Source: Peteryoungia desertarenae (GTDB lineage: Bacteria > Pseudomonadota > Alphaproteobacteria > Rhizobiales > Rhizobiaceae). From it: 64,000 nt of DNA. The stretch covers positions 870,001 through 934,000 of the forward strand of contig NZ_CP058350.1 in assembly GCF_005860795.2 (NCBI RefSeq), in the 5' to 3' direction. Numbering within the stretch: position 1 is the stretch's first letter; the number at the start of each line of letters is the position of its first letter. Shown here in pieces: positions 19,086 to 31,885 of this stretch. The notes under the pieces were generated by a model. The model had not been told where the DNA came from. It did no database searches and saw only the letters and a program-made list of their open reading frames with translations. The translations under genes were made by a program, and so were the position numbers.

Positions 19086-19688
19086 TCAGGAGCCCTTGTT
19101 GCCAGGCTTGCCCTGCCCATAGGGTTTCCCCTTGCCATAGGAGGGCTTGCCGTCATTCTCTTCCTTCAGACCGGCGGCAATCGGATCGACAAGAATGCGT
19201 CCATCTTCAAGATCGATCTCAAGCACAGCAGCTTCGGAAAAGGGAATAAGGACCGGGCGGCGACCGGGACCCTTCAGCTCCAGAAGATCGCCAGCACCGA
19301 AATCATAGACGCCGGTGACCGCCCCATAATGCTTGCCTTCGCCATCATAGACTTCGAGGCCTTCAAGATCGGCATAATAGAACTCGTCTTCCTCAAGTTC
19401 ATCATCTGGCAGGGCATCGCGCTCGATGAAGAGTTCCAGACCATTCAACGCTTCGGCCGCATTGCGATCATTGATGCCCCGGAAACGAACAACGACGACG
19501 GTCTTGGCTTCGCGCAACTCCAGGATCTCAAACATGCGCCCGTCGGCACTGTAGAGATTGCCATAGTCGCCAAGGGACAGCGGGTCACCGGTAAAGGTCT
19601 TGACGCGGACTTCGCCGCGCAGGCCTTGTGCCGCACCGATGACGGCCATCAGCACCGGATTCTCCAACTTTGTCGTAGGCTTTGTCAT
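19086..19688 (-). CDS. rimM: Ribosome maturation factor RimM
   Basis: A 200-residue 16S processing protein that binds S19 and assists 30S head assembly. The N-terminal RimM domain has [25 protein letters not shown] and the C-terminal PRC-barrel has [25 protein letters not shown]. It ends with an unusual Gly/Lys-rich tail ([18 protein letters not shown]) of about 25 residues. ATG 19688 was chosen; the frame extends further upstream into the rpsP terminator region but that part is not family-like. Confidence 0.94.
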   Translation of the reverse strand: MTKPTTKLENPVLMAVIGAAQGLRGEVRVKTFTGDPLSLGDYGNLYSADGRMFEILELREAKTVVVVRFRGINDRNAAEALNGLELFIERDALPDDELEEDEFYYADLEGLEVYDGEGKHYGAVTGVYDFGAGDLLELKGPGRRPVLIPFSEAAVLEIDLEDGRILVDPIAAGLKEENDGKPSYGKGKPYGQGKPGNKGS

Positions 19689-19740
19689 GATCGTACCACC
19701 CGTTCGAGCGTTACGCCGTTTTATGACGAACCGCCAGGAA

Positions 19741-19779
19741 AGAAAACGCAAAAACGGGCGGCGGAAAACCGCCACCCGT
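19741..19779 (-). terminator. Terminator-like hairpin between rpsP and rimM
   Basis: On the minus strand, arms ACGGGTGGCGG and CCGCCGCCCGT around TTTT, followed by TTTTGCGTTTT. It lies 23 bases after the rpsP stop and before rimM, so it may reduce expression of rimM and trmD relative to rpsP. Confidence 0.8.
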
Positions 19780-19801
19780 CTTTAAAGCTATTCAGCAGCA
19801 A

Positions 19802-20170
19802 TTATTCTGCGGCGGCAGCAGCTTCTGCAGCGTCAGCAGCCTTCTGTGCCTTCTCGGCAGCGCGCTCCTGAGCCTTCTTGCCCGGCTTTGCCTTGTTCGG
19901 GTTGTTACGGGCCGGACGCTGAGCAAGGCCAGCTTCCGCCATGAAACGCAGAACGCGGTCGGTCGGCTGTGCGCCCTTGGCAATCCATTCCTGAATGCGC
20001 TCGGCGTTCAGTTCAACGCGCTTTTCATGATCCTTGCCGAGCATCGGGTTCCAGGAACCGACCTTCTCGAGAAAACGGCCGTCACGCGGTGCGCGGGCGT
20101 CAGCAACGACGATCTGGTAGAAAGGACGCTTCTTGGAACCGCCACGGGCGAGACGAATCTTGAGGGACAT
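19802..20170 (-). CDS. rpsP: 30S ribosomal protein S16
   Basis: A 122-residue S16. Residues 1-~80 are the conserved protein ([48 protein letters not shown]). The last ~40 residues form an Ala/Lys/Glu-rich tail, again longer than E. coli S16 (82 residues). ATG 20170 follows AAGGAG. It is the first gene of the rpsP-rimM-trmD unit and is 64 bases after the chorismate mutase gene. Confidence 0.96.
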   Translation of the reverse strand: MSLKIRLARGGSKKRPFYQIVVADARAPRDGRFLEKVGSWNPMLGKDHEKRVELNAERIQEWIAKGAQPTDRVLRFMAEAGLAQRPARNNPNKAKPGKKAQERAAEKAQKAADAAEAAAAAE

Positions 20171-20234
20171 TGAGACACTCCTTGGTTTCTTTCGGGACGG
20201 CGCTTTGCCATCCGTTTTCTTGTTGAGGCCGCCG

Positions 20235-20555
20235 TCAGGCGGTCTTTTCGGTTGCACCGCCATGTTCGGCGGCAATGGCTTCATGATGCCGGATGACTTC
20301 CTTGATGATGAAGTTCAGGAACTTCTCGGCGAAATCCGGATCCAGATTGGCATCCTGAGCGAGACGGCGCAGGCGGGCGATCTGGTATTCTTCGCGCGCC
20401 GGATCAGCCGGCGGCAATTCGTGGGTCGCTTTCAGAACGCCGACCGCTTTCGTGCAGCGGAAGCGCTCGGCAAGCATGTGCACAAGGGCGGCATCGATAT
20501 TGTCGATCGACTGGCGATAGCCGGCGAGCTGTTCCTTGACGGTCTGATCAATCAT
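20235..20555 (-). CDS. Chorismate mutase (AroQ type)
   Basis: A 106-residue all-helical chorismate mutase that converts chorismate to prephenate for phenylalanine and tyrosine synthesis. The pattern [31 protein letters not shown] carries the first helix active-site arginine and lysine, and [14 protein letters not shown] matches the C-terminal helix. ATG 20555 is used; a GTG at 20567 overlaps the ffh stop as GTGA and would add four residues and couple translation to ffh. Context between ffh and rpsP is typical for rhizobia. Confidence 0.9.
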   Translation of the reverse strand: MIDQTVKEQLAGYRQSIDNIDAALVHMLAERFRCTKAVGVLKATHELPPADPAREEYQIARLRRLAQDANLDPDFAEKFLNFIIKEVIRHHEAIAAEHGGATEKTA

Positions 20556-20563
20556 CGGCCCAC

Positions 20564-22126
20564 TCACTTCTTCTTCGGCAGGCCGGGAAGGCCACCACCG
20601 CCCAGACCGGGTAGACGCGGACCACCAAGGCCCGGCAATCCACCGCCGCCAAGACCTGGCAGGCCACCCGGCTTGATTCCGGCGGATTCCGCCTGCTTGG
20701 CAAGGGCTTCAAGCTGCTTGGGGTCGAGCTTGGAAAGATCAGGCATGCCGCCCATTCCACCCATGCCGCCAAGACCCATCTTGGCCGCCATACCGCCCAT
20801 CATCTGCTTCATCATGCCGCCGCCCTTCTTGCCGCCCATGGCCTTCATCATGTCGGCCATCTGGCGGTGCATCTTGAGCAGCTTGTTGATATCGGAAGCG
20901 TCCGTACCGGAGCCGCTGGCGATGCGCTTCTTGCGGGAATGCTTGAGGATATCGGGATTGGCACGCTCGGCTTTGGTCATCGAGGAAATGATGGCAAGCT
21001 GGCGCTTGAAGATCTTGTCATCCAGGCCGGCTGCCGACATCTTGTCCTTCATGCCGGCCATGCCCGGCATCATGCCCATGATCCCGCCCATGCCACCCAT
21101 GGCCTGCATCTGCTTGATCTGTTCGGCGAGGTCGTTGAGGTCAAACTTGCCCTTGGCCATCTTCTCGGCCATCGCGCGGGCTTTTTCAGCGTCGATGTTT
21201 TCGGCCGCCTTTTCGACCAGCGAAACAATGTCGCCCATGCCGAGGATACGGTCGGCGATGCGACGCGGGTGGAACTCGTCGAGTTCCGTCATCTTTTCAC
21301 CGACGCCGATCAGCTTGATCGGTTTTCCGGTGACGGCACGCATCGAAAGCGCTGCACCGCCACGGCCATCACCGTCCATACGGGTCAACACAAGGCCGGT
21401 AATGCCGACGCGCTCATCGAAATTGCGCGCGAGATTAACGGCATCCTGACCGGTCAGGGCATCGGCAACCAGAAGGATTTCATGCGGCTTGGCGCGAGAC
21501 TTGATCTCGGCCATCTCGATCATCAGCGGTTCGTCGATATGGGTCCGACCGGCCGTATCGAGAAGAACAACGTCATGACCACCAAGCTTTGCAGCTTGCA
21601 CGGCACGCGATGCAATATCCGTCGGCGACTGCCCGGCAATAATCGGCAGTGTGTCGATACCCGTCTGGACACCGAGCTGGCGAAGCTGTTCCTGGGCTGC
21701 CGGACGACGGGTATCGAGAGATGCCATAAGCACCTTCTTGCGATCGCGATCAGTCAATCGCTTGGCGATCTTGCCCGTGGTCGTCGTCTTACCGGAACCC
21801 TGCAGACCAACCATCATGATGACGACAGGGGCTGCTGCTATGAGATCGACGCCAACGCCCTCGCTGCCGAGCATTTCGACCAGCTCGTCATGGACGATCT
21901 TGACGACCATCTGGCCGGGCTTGATCGATTTCAGGACGGCTGCCCCGACAGCCTTTTCACGAACGCGTTCGATGAAGTCACGAACGACCTCGAGCGCTAC
22001 GTCCGCTTCAAGAAGCGCACGACGCACCTCACGCAACGCCGCCGAGACATCCGCCTCGGACAAGGCGCCACGGCCGGTCAGTCCATTCAGGATGGAACCA
22101 AGACGGTCCTGGAGGTTTTCAAACAT
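20564..22126 (-). CDS. ffh: Signal recognition particle GTPase Ffh
   Basis: A 520-residue SRP54 protein. Residues 1-~295 are the NG domain with G1 GLQGSGKTTTTGK, DTRRPAAQEQLR, G3 DTAGR and G4 TRMDGDGRGGAA. Residues ~300-450 are the Met-rich M domain (MGGMGGIMGMMPGMAGM) that binds signal sequences and 4.5S RNA. The last ~45 residues are a Gly/Pro/Leu repeat tail ending in KKK. It partners with FtsY, encoded 8 kb away. ATG 22126 has GGAAGAG upstream. Confidence 0.96.
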   Translation of the reverse strand: MFENLQDRLGSILNGLTGRGALSEADVSAALREVRRALLEADVALEVVRDFIERVREKAVGAAVLKSIKPGQMVVKIVHDELVEMLGSEGVGVDLIAAAPVVIMMVGLQGSGKTTTTGKIAKRLTDRDRKKVLMASLDTRRPAAQEQLRQLGVQTGIDTLPIIAGQSPTDIASRAVQAAKLGGHDVVLLDTAGRTHIDEPLMIEMAEIKSRAKPHEILLVADALTGQDAVNLARNFDERVGITGLVLTRMDGDGRGGAALSMRAVTGKPIKLIGVGEKMTELDEFHPRRIADRILGMGDIVSLVEKAAENIDAEKARAMAEKMAKGKFDLNDLAEQIKQMQAMGGMGGIMGMMPGMAGMKDKMSAAGLDDKIFKRQLAIISSMTKAERANPDILKHSRKKRIASGSGTDASDINKLLKMHRQMADMMKAMGGKKGGGMMKQMMGGMAAKMGLGGMGGMGGMPDLSKLDPKQLEALAKQAESAGIKPGGLPGLGGGGLPGLGGPRLPGLGGGGLPGLPKKK

Positions 22127-22432
22127 CGGCTCTTCCTTGCATGGTTTCGGACACCCGAAACCTCGGTATTCCAGCGCCGAAAAGCAAGACACAAAGCCAA
22201 AATGCACCCGAGGGCGCATCGCGCTGTCGGGTGTTGACCTCCGGGATCTGTTTATACCACAAGGGGTCCCGGTCGGTGGCTCGGAGTTCTTGTCTCGTCG
22301 CAGATGCGCGGGATAAACAGGAAATGCAGTGGAAAGTCAAGCCGAGCCGGGATTTCCGCCGATTCGTCATGCTTCGGGGATCCGAGCCGACGTGTTTTTC
22401 GTAAAAGATCTGAGATAACCTAGGGGGTAACC
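22127..22432. other. Divergent intergenic region between ffh and the MBL-fold gene
   Basis: A 306-base gap. It must hold promoters for both genes. I find no tRNA, 4.5S RNA motif or convincing coding frame in it. Confidence 0.55.
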
Positions 22433-23521
22433 ATGAACAGACGCCGCTTTCTGAAATGGTCGGGCCTCGGGCTCGTCGCAGCCACCCTGGGAGGTTTGGG
22501 CATGCGCCAAGCACAAGCCGGAAACCGCTATTACTCCGGCCCTGTCTCCGATCACTTCGATGGTACGACCTTCTTCAATCCGGGCGGTGAAGAGCCTCGC
22601 GGCTTTACAGACCTTCTGCGCTGGCAGTTCGGCGGCGGCAAGATCGAGTGGCCGCGACCGGCGCAGGCTGCCGATGTCGTGACGACGAAACCGGAACCAC
22701 GTGTCGAGGGAAGCCGGCTTGTGGTAACCATGGTCGGCCATGCGACACTGCTCATCCAGACGGCGGGGCTCAATATTCTGACCGACCCGGTCTGGTCGGA
22801 GCGAGCAAGCCCCGTGACCTTTGCGGGCCCGAAGCGGGCAAACCCGCCGGGCGTGACTTTTGACGACTTGCCTCCGATCGATCTTGTCCTGGTCACCCAC
22901 AATCACTACGACCATCTGGATATCGAAACGCTCAAGCGACTGGTGTCACGTGACAACCCTGCGATCGTGACCCCGCTTGGGAATGATACGATCATCCTGG
23001 GCGACATACCGAATGCCGCCATTCGGGTTATGGACTGGGGCGACACATTCGATTTCGGACGCGGGATGATCGTCCATTGCGAGCCATGCCACCACTGGTC
23101 AGCACGCGGAATGGGCGATCGCCGCATGGCGCTTTGGGCAGCTTTCGTGCTCGAAACACCGGGTGGCAAGATCTATCACATAGGCGATACGGGCTATAAC
23201 AACGGTACTCATTACCGGCAGGTGAAGGCGAAGCATGGCGACATACGGCTCGCGATCATGCCAATTGGGGCCTATGAACCGCGCTGGTTCATGAAGGCGC
23301 AGCATCAGAACCCGCAGGAAGCAATCGACGGATTTCTGCTCTCCAGTGCGCGCTATGGCATTGGTCACCACTTCGGAACATTCCAGCTGACCAATGAAGG
23401 CATTGATGACCCACCCAAGGCCCTGAAGGTCGCCATGGAGCGAGCCGCATTGACCTCGGCCCAGTTCCGGGGCCTTCGTCCAGGCGAGCAGTTTGACGTG
23501 CCGCTCGCTGAGCCCGCATGA
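22433..23521 (+). CDS. Metallo-beta-lactamase-fold hydrolase, NAPE-PLD/RomA-like, Tat-exported
   Basis: A 362-residue protein with a twin-arginine signal (NRRRFLKWSGLGLVAATLGG) and an MBL fold similar to N-acyl-phosphatidylethanolamine phospholipase D and RomA. The metal motif is THNHYDHLD (about residue 158), with later ligands in HCEPCHHWSARG, HIGDTGYN and IGHHFGTFQ. It is probably periplasmic and hydrolyses an ester or phosphodiester; the substrate is unknown. The ATG has AGGGGG upstream. It has no operon partner. Confidence 0.88.
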   Translation: MNRRRFLKWSGLGLVAATLGGLGMRQAQAGNRYYSGPVSDHFDGTTFFNPGGEEPRGFTDLLRWQFGGGKIEWPRPAQAADVVTTKPEPRVEGSRLVVTMVGHATLLIQTAGLNILTDPVWSERASPVTFAGPKRANPPGVTFDDLPPIDLVLVTHNHYDHLDIETLKRLVSRDNPAIVTPLGNDTIILGDIPNAAIRVMDWGDTFDFGRGMIVHCEPCHHWSARGMGDRRMALWAAFVLETPGGKIYHIGDTGYNNGTHYRQVKAKHGDIRLAIMPIGAYEPRWFMKAQHQNPQEAIDGFLLSSARYGIGHHFGTFQLTNEGIDDPPKALKVAMERAALTSAQFRGLRPGEQFDVPLAEPA

Positions 23522-23587
23522 TTTCGAACTAACCATCTTTTGTCAGTGATTGACAAGCGGAGTGGATTTTTTAGACTGAAGCCATTC

Positions 23588-23700
23588 ACCAGGGGTGTCC
23601 CGACAAGGGGCTGAGATTCCGCTACGACAGGTCCGACCAGGGCCATGACAGCGCGGTGACCCGTTGAACCTGATCCAGTTCATACTGGCGTAGGGACGGT
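23588..23700 (+). ncRNA. TPP riboswitch (THI element) of thiC
   Basis: The leader carries the conserved THI-box segments in order: a GGGGTGTCCC stem, GGGGCTGAGA, then ACCCGTTGAACCTGATCCAG and TTCATACTGGCGTAGGGA. These form the pyrimidine- and pyrophosphate-sensing helices of the thiamine pyrophosphate aptamer. It ends about 104 bases before thiC. A GATTCG/CGAATC hairpin at 23721-23738 followed by TCTTTTC may belong to the expression platform. Confidence 0.95.
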
Positions 23701-23767
23701 GCGAGCGCTGCGAAAACGACGATTCGAGAACCCGAATCCCGTGGCGTCTTTTCATCATTCCGGCTGA

Positions 23768-26621
<2,854 letters not shown>

Positions 26622-26625
<4 letters not shown>

Positions 26626-26819
26626 AGCTCACCGTCAACGGAGAAGCCCTGGAGCTCAATGCAGGCAATCTCGCCGATCTGCTGGCAAAGCTCGACTACG
26701 AGGGCGACTGGCTGGCAACCGCCGTCAATGGCGACCTCGTTCACCGCGAGGAGCGCGCCGCCCATCCTTTGAAGGAGGGCGACCGGATCGAAATCCTTTC
26801 ACCCATGCAGGGAGGCTGA
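26622..26819 (+). CDS. thiS: Sulfur carrier protein ThiS
   Basis: A 65-residue ubiquitin-like protein ending in the diglycine GG that is adenylated and thiocarboxylated to give sulfur to ThiG. Sequence begins [17 protein letters not shown] and ends LSPMQGG. The start overlaps the thiO stop and the stop is one base before thiG, which fits cotranslation. Confidence 0.94.
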
Positions 26820-26820
26820 G

Positions 26821-27597
26821 ATGAGACTCGAACTCTATGGCAAGACCATCTCCTCGCGCCTGCTGCTCGGCACCGCGCGCTACCCCTCGCCCGCGATCCT
26901 GGCGGAGGCCGTGCGGCGCTCGAAGACCGAGATCGTCACCGTCTCGCTGCGCCGGGAAACCGCAGGCGGCAAGGCGGGCGGGGCTTTCTTCCAGCTGATC
27001 CGCGATCTTGGCGTTCAGGTTCTGCCCAACACCGCTGGTTGCCACAGCGCCCGCGAGGCGGTGCTGACGGCAAAGATGGCGCGGGAGGTCTTCGGCACAA
27101 CCTGGATCAAGCTCGAGGTGATCGGGCATCACGACACGCTGCAGCCCGATGTTTTCGAACTGGTGGAAGCGGCGAAGATCCTTGTGAGCGAGGGCTTCGA
27201 GGTCTTCCCCTACACCACAGACGATCTGGTCGTCGGGGAGAAGCTTCTCGCCGCCGGATGCCGGGTGCTGATGCCCTGGTGCGCGCCGATCGGCAGCGCC
27301 ATGGGGCCGCAGAATCTGCCGGCACTCAAATCCATGCGGGCGGAATTCCCCGACGTGCCGCTGATCATCGATGCAGGCATCGGTCGTCCCTCCCATGCGA
27401 CAGCGGTGATGGAACTCGGCTATGACGCCGTGCTGCTCAACACCGCCGTTGCCATCGCCGGCGATCCGGCTGAAATGGCCGAGGCCTTTGCCAAGGCGAT
27501 CGAGGCGGGACATATCGCCCATCATGCCGGCATGCTTGAACCGCGCGACTTGGCGGTACCGTCCACCCCCGTCATCGGAAAGGGGGTCTTTGCATGA
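26821..27597 (+). CDS. thiG: Thiazole synthase ThiG
   Basis: A 258-residue (beta/alpha)8 enzyme that forms the thiazole phosphate from DXP, ThiS thiocarboxylate and dehydroglycine. The Schiff-base lysine is K97 in [10 protein letters not shown], with the conserved VLPNTAGC and [10 protein letters not shown] segments. It starts one base after thiS and its end overlaps thiE by four bases. Confidence 0.96.
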   Translation: MRLELYGKTISSRLLLGTARYPSPAILAEAVRRSKTEIVTVSLRRETAGGKAGGAFFQLIRDLGVQVLPNTAGCHSAREAVLTAKMAREVFGTTWIKLEVIGHHDTLQPDVFELVEAAKILVSEGFEVFPYTTDDLVVGEKLLAAGCRVLMPWCAPIGSAMGPQNLPALKSMRAEFPDVPLIIDAGIGRPSHATAVMELGYDAVLLNTAVAIAGDPAEMAEAFAKAIEAGHIAHHAGMLEPRDLAVPSTPVIGKGVFA

Positions 27598-28199
27598 AGC
27601 TCGATCCCTTCTACCTCATCGTCGACAGTGCAGACTGGATCGAGCGGCTGGTGCCGCTGGGGGTCAAGCTGGCGCAACTGCGGATGAAGGACGCCGAGGA
27701 AAGCGTGCTTCGCCAGCATGTTCGACGCGCCCGGCAATGCTGTGCCGATCATGGCTGCCAGCTCATCGTCAACGACTTCTGGCAGATCGCCATCGACGAG
27801 GCCTGCGACTTCGTGCATCTCGGCCAGGAGGATCTGACAACGGCAGACCTCGCGGCCATCCGCAGCGCGGGCCTGAAGCTTGGCCTCTCGACCCATGATG
27901 AGGCGGAACTCGAAACCGCACTCGCCGCCAAGCCTGATTATGTGGCCCTCGGCCCCGTCTATCCGACGATCCTGAAGAAGATGCCCTGGGCCCCTCAGGG
28001 TCTGGAACGGCTGACAGTGTGGAAGAAAAAGATCGCCCCCCTGCCCCTGGTCGCCATTGGCGGGCTTCGGCCCGACCGGCTTCCCGGTGTCTTTGCGGCA
28101 GGTGCTGACAGTGCGGCTGTGGTGACGGACATTACCTTGCATGCCGATCCCGAGGCGCGAACCCGGGAATGGCTTGAAGTGACCGAACCATGGCGTTGA
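27594..28199 (+). CDS. thiE: Thiamine-phosphate synthase ThiE
   Basis: A 201-residue (beta/alpha)8 protein joining HMP-PP and thiazole phosphate to thiamine phosphate. Family blocks are [55 protein letters not shown] and VAIGGL. It is the last thi gene; thiD and thiL are not in this window. Its length is slightly below the usual 210-215. Confidence 0.92.
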   Translation: MKLDPFYLIVDSADWIERLVPLGVKLAQLRMKDAEESVLRQHVRRARQCCADHGCQLIVNDFWQIAIDEACDFVHLGQEDLTTADLAAIRSAGLKLGLSTHDEAELETALAAKPDYVALGPVYPTILKKMPWAPQGLERLTVWKKKIAPLPLVAIGGLRPDRLPGVFAAGADSAAVVTDITLHADPEARTREWLEVTEPWR

Positions 28200-28286
28200 C
28201 CATGCACGCGCAGTTTTGGCCGCTCTACTGGTAATTCGGCTGCTTTTCCGCCATATAGGCTGAAAACGCAGCTTTCTGGAGTGACG

Positions 28287-29195
28287 ATGTCGGATCGGGT
28301 CGAATTCGCTGTTATGAACGGGCTTGGCAACAAGATCCTGGTCGTCGACATGCGCGGTCGCACCGACCGGGTGACCCCTGCTGCTGCGATTGCACTCGCC
28401 GCCGACCCGGCAACCGCCTTCGACCAGATCATGGCGATCCATGATCCGAAGCTCGACGGCACCGACGCCTATATCGACATCCTGAATTGCGATGGCTCCA
28501 AGGCGCAAGCCTGCGGCAACGGCACGCGCTGCGTGGTACAGGCGCTAGCCGCCGAAACCGGCCGCAAGAGCTTCACCTTCCAGACCATTGCCGGCATCCT
28601 GAATGCCGTCGAGCATGTGGATGGCACGATCTCCGTCGACATGGGCAAACCCGTCTTTGCCTGGGACAAGATCCCGCTGTCTGAAGAATTCCACGACACC
28701 AGCCGCATCGAGTTGCAGATCGGCCCGATCGATGCACCGATCCTGCATTCGCCCTCGGCCATGTCGATGGGCAATCCGCATGCTGTGTTCTGGGTCGATC
28801 GCGATCCGATGAGTTTTGATCTGGAGCGCTTCGGGCCACTCCTGGAGAACCATCCAATCTTCCCGGAAAAGGCCAATATCACGCTGGCCCAGGTCACCTC
28901 GAAGACGACGATGATCACCCGCACCTGGGAGCGCGGCGCCGGCCTGACGCTTGCCTGCGGCTCTGCCGCCTGCGCGGCTGGTGTGTCTGCAGCTCGCACC
29001 GGCCGCACCGAGCGCAAGGTAACGATCACGGTGGCGTCGAGCCCCAATCGCGGAACGCTGACCATCGACTGGCGCGCCGACGACAAGGTCGTCATGACCG
29101 GCCCCGCCGAATGGGAATGGTCCGGCACAGTTGATCCGGCAACCGGGGACTGGGAACGTGACGAGAGCGGGCAGGCAGAGGCCGCGACCCCGTGA
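28287..29195 (+). CDS. dapF: Diaminopimelate epimerase
   Basis: A 302-residue cofactor-independent epimerase that turns LL-DAP into meso-DAP for lysine and peptidoglycan. The two catalytic cysteines are C76 in ACGNGTRC and C224 in [10 protein letters not shown] 28287 follows GGAG; the longer frame starts at an upstream GTG. Its stop TGA overlaps the next ATG, starting a tight dapF-mtaB-ftsY-yciB run. Confidence 0.95.
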   Translation: MSDRVEFAVMNGLGNKILVVDMRGRTDRVTPAAAIALAADPATAFDQIMAIHDPKLDGTDAYIDILNCDGSKAQACGNGTRCVVQALAAETGRKSFTFQTIAGILNAVEHVDGTISVDMGKPVFAWDKIPLSEEFHDTSRIELQIGPIDAPILHSPSAMSMGNPHAVFWVDRDPMSFDLERFGPLLENHPIFPEKANITLAQVTSKTTMITRTWERGAGLTLACGSAACAAGVSAARTGRTERKVTITVASSPNRGTLTIDWRADDKVVMTGPAEWEWSGTVDPATGDWERDESGQAEAATP

Positions 29196-30484
29196 TGTCT
29201 GAACAGAAAGGTGCCGTCGAAGTCATCACCTTTGGCTGTCGCCTCAACACTTACGAATCCGAAGTCATGAAGGCCGAGGCCGCCAAGGCCGGCCTCGACA
29301 ACGCGATCCTCGTCAACACCTGTGCCGTGACCTCAGAGGCCGTGCGCCAGGCCCGCCAGGCGATCCGCCGGGCACGCCGGGAAAACCCGGAAGCCCGCAT
29401 CATCGTCACCGGCTGCGCTGCCCAGACGGAAGCGCAGAACTTCGCTGATATGCCCGAGGTTGATGCCGTCCTCGGCAACGAGGAAAAACTAAAGGCCGAG
29501 CATTATCGCCGCCTGCCGGATTTCGGCGTCTCGGCGGAAGAGAAGGTTGCTGTCAACGACATCATGAGCGTGACCGAGACGGCGCCGCAGATGGTGGCCC
29601 ATATCGACGGCCATGTGCGCGGTTTCCTGCAGGTGCAGAATGGCTGCGATCACCGCTGCACCTTCTGCATCATCCCCTATGGTCGTGGCAATTCGCGTTC
29701 CGTGCCGATGGGCGCCGTCGTCGAGCAGGCGCGCAAACTCGTCGAGAACGGCTATCGCGAAGTGGTGCTGACCGGCGTCGATGCGACGAGTTATGGCGCG
29801 GACCTGCCCGGCAATCCGACGCTTGGCCTTCTCGCAAAGACATTGCTGAAGCAGGTGCCGGAAATCCTGCGCCTGCGCCTTTCCTCGATCGACAGCATCG
29901 AGGCAGACAGCCATCTCTTCGACCTGATTGCCGATGAGCCGCGTTTCATGCCGCATCTGCATCTGTCTCTCCAGCATGGCGACGACTTGATCCTGAAGCG
30001 CATGAAGCGGCGGCATTCGCGCGCCGATGGGATTGCCTTTGCCGAACAAGTCCGGCGCCTGCGCCCGGGCTTTGCCTTCGGTGCCGACATGATCGCCGGT
30101 TTTCCGACAGAGACTGAGGAGATGGCGGCAAACTCCGCCCGCCTTGCCGAGGAAATCGGCATCGCGCATCTGCATGTCTTTCCCTACAGCCCCCGCCCCG
30201 GCACGCCGGCAGCCCGGATGCCGCAGCTTGATCGGGCACTCGTCAAGCAGCGGGCCGCAGATCTTCGGGCCATTGCAGAACGCCTGCAGATGACCCATCT
30301 GAAGGCAAGGGTCGGCACACGGCAAAAGCTGCTGGTGGAACGCCATGAAATGGCCCATACGGAAGACTTCACCCTCGTCGCAGCTCCCGGTTATCAACCG
30401 GGCGAATTGATCGATGTGGTGATCGGCGGCCAGAACGGTCGCCATTTGACGATTGCATCGGCCTCGGCAAGCGTTGCGGCCTGA
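29195..30484 (+). CDS. mtaB: tRNA t6A37 methylthiotransferase MtaB
   Basis: A 429-residue radical SAM methylthiotransferase that makes ms2t6A37 in tRNAs. The N-terminal UPF0004 domain has the FGCRLNTYESE, NTCAVT and TGCAAQ cysteines; the radical SAM motif is C151-x3-C155-x2-C158 in GCDHRCTFCIIPYGRG; the C-terminal ~60 residues are a TRAM domain. It overlaps the dapF stop by one base. Confidence 0.94.
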   Translation: MSEQKGAVEVITFGCRLNTYESEVMKAEAAKAGLDNAILVNTCAVTSEAVRQARQAIRRARRENPEARIIVTGCAAQTEAQNFADMPEVDAVLGNEEKLKAEHYRRLPDFGVSAEEKVAVNDIMSVTETAPQMVAHIDGHVRGFLQVQNGCDHRCTFCIIPYGRGNSRSVPMGAVVEQARKLVENGYREVVLTGVDATSYGADLPGNPTLGLLAKTLLKQVPEILRLRLSSIDSIEADSHLFDLIADEPRFMPHLHLSLQHGDDLILKRMKRRHSRADGIAFAEQVRRLRPGFAFGADMIAGFPTETEEMAANSARLAEEIGIAHLHVFPYSPRPGTPAARMPQLDRALVKQRAADLRAIAERLQMTHLKARVGTRQKLLVERHEMAHTEDFTLVAAPGYQPGELIDVVIGGQNGRHLTIASASASVAA

Positions 30485-30503
30485 GACACGGAAAAGACAG
30501 ATC

Positions 30504-31856
30504 ATGGCCATCGGTTTCATCAAGAAAGTCTTCACCTTCGGCAAGGAGAAGCCTGCGGAAGCGCCGATGGATGAGCCCTCTTCCTCCGCACCGGCAGCAG
30601 ATGAGAACACCGATGCACTCTCGGAGCCAGAAGCATCCTTGCCAGTCATCGACGACATCGAAATGTCGAGCGATGACAACAAGGACGCTGCGAAAGTAGA
30701 GGATGGCCACGGGCTGATCGGCCTCGAAGCTTCTGCGTCGACCTCGGCAGATTCGCAGCATGATGAAGTCGCAGAGCCTGAAACTGAAAACATCCTGCAT
30801 CCGAACCTTGAACAGCCAGCCGACATCAGCCATGGCGAGATGCATGATGAGCAGGAAATAGCCCCTAGGCTGCCGAAGGGTTTCGTTTCGGGTGAGGCAA
30901 ACTCAAAGGACGAGGCACCTGTCCTTGAGGTACAAAACCTCAGCTGGTTCCAACGCCTTAAGGCCGGACTTTTCCGCACGTCTTCGCAACTGACGGGCCA
31001 GATCACCGCACTATTCACAAAGCGCAAGCTGGACGAAGAGACGCTCGAGGAACTGGAAGATCTCTTGATCCAGGCAGATCTTGGCGTGGAGACGGCACTG
31101 CGTGTGACCGACGCGCTCGCTTCCGAACGCTATGGCAAGGACGTGACTGGAGAAGATGTCACGAAGATCATGGCGACAGAAATCGTCAAGGTGCTGAAGC
31201 CGGTGGCAAAGCCTCTGGCGCTCGACCTGAGCCATAAACCACACGTGATATTGGTCGTGGGCGTGAACGGTACCGGCAAGACGACCACCATTGGTAAGCT
31301 GGCCGCCAAGCTTTCAGGTTCGGGGCTCAAGGTCATGCTGGCCGCCGGCGATACGTTCCGTGCAGCCGCGATCGAACAACTCAAGATCTGGGCCGATCGG
31401 ACTGGCTCGACCTTCCTTGGAACCAAACTTGGGGCGGATGCCGCTGGCCTTGCCTATGAAGCCTTCGAACGAGCCAGAGCCGACAAGGCCGATGTCCTGA
31501 TCATCGACACGGCAGGGCGCCTTCAGAACAAGACGGAATTGATGGCCGAACTTGAAAAGATCGTCCGCGTTCTTGGCAGGCTTGATCCGGATGCGCCGCA
31601 CACCGTTCTGCAAACGCTGGATGCGACAACGGGCCAGAATGCCCTCCAACAGGTCGAGATCTTCCGCAACGTGGCTGGCGTCAATGGCCTGATCATGACC
31701 AAGCTTGATGGTACCGCCCGCGGCGGTATCCTGGTTGCGATCGCCGCCAAGCACAAACTGCCGGTCTATTTCATCGGGGTCGGCGAAGGAATTGACGATC
31801 TTGAACCCTTCGAAGCCGAAGACTTCGCCAGTGCCATTGCCGGCATTGCGCGTTGA
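30504..31856 (+). CDS. ftsY: Signal recognition particle receptor FtsY
   Basis: A 450-residue SRP receptor GTPase. Residues 1-~150 are a low-complexity acidic A domain after a short basic start ([16 protein letters not shown]) that binds the membrane; residues ~150-450 are the NG domain with G1 [27 protein letters not shown]3 DTAGR and G4 [13 protein letters not shown] 30504 was chosen for its family-like start; the frame opens upstream inside mtaB. It pairs with Ffh. Confidence 0.95.
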   Translation: MAIGFIKKVFTFGKEKPAEAPMDEPSSSAPAADENTDALSEPEASLPVIDDIEMSSDDNKDAAKVEDGHGLIGLEASASTSADSQHDEVAEPETENILHPNLEQPADISHGEMHDEQEIAPRLPKGFVSGEANSKDEAPVLEVQNLSWFQRLKAGLFRTSSQLTGQITALFTKRKLDEETLEELEDLLIQADLGVETALRVTDALASERYGKDVTGEDVTKIMATEIVKVLKPVAKPLALDLSHKPHVILVVGVNGTGKTTTIGKLAAKLSGSGLKVMLAAGDTFRAAAIEQLKIWADRTGSTFLGTKLGADAAGLAYEAFERARADKADVLIIDTAGRLQNKTELMAELEKIVRVLGRLDPDAPHTVLQTLDATTGQNALQQVEIFRNVAGVNGLIMTKLDGTARGGILVAIAAKHKLPVYFIGVGEGIDDLEPFEAEDFASAIAGIAR

Positions 31857-31885
31857 TCCGCCATAACTACAAGGAACCTAGCTTT

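Noticed and set aside
20867..22237. 456-codon open frame antisense to ffh
   Set aside because: Shadow of Ffh codons; no plausible protein pattern.
23721..23738. tRNA T-arm-like GATTCG...CGAATC
   Set aside because: No acceptor stem, anticodon arm or D-arm around it; it lies in the thiC leader.
29489..31027. 512-codon frame antisense to mtaB and ftsY
   Set aside because: Both genes on the plus strand are certain; the antisense frame passes across their boundary without any domain.
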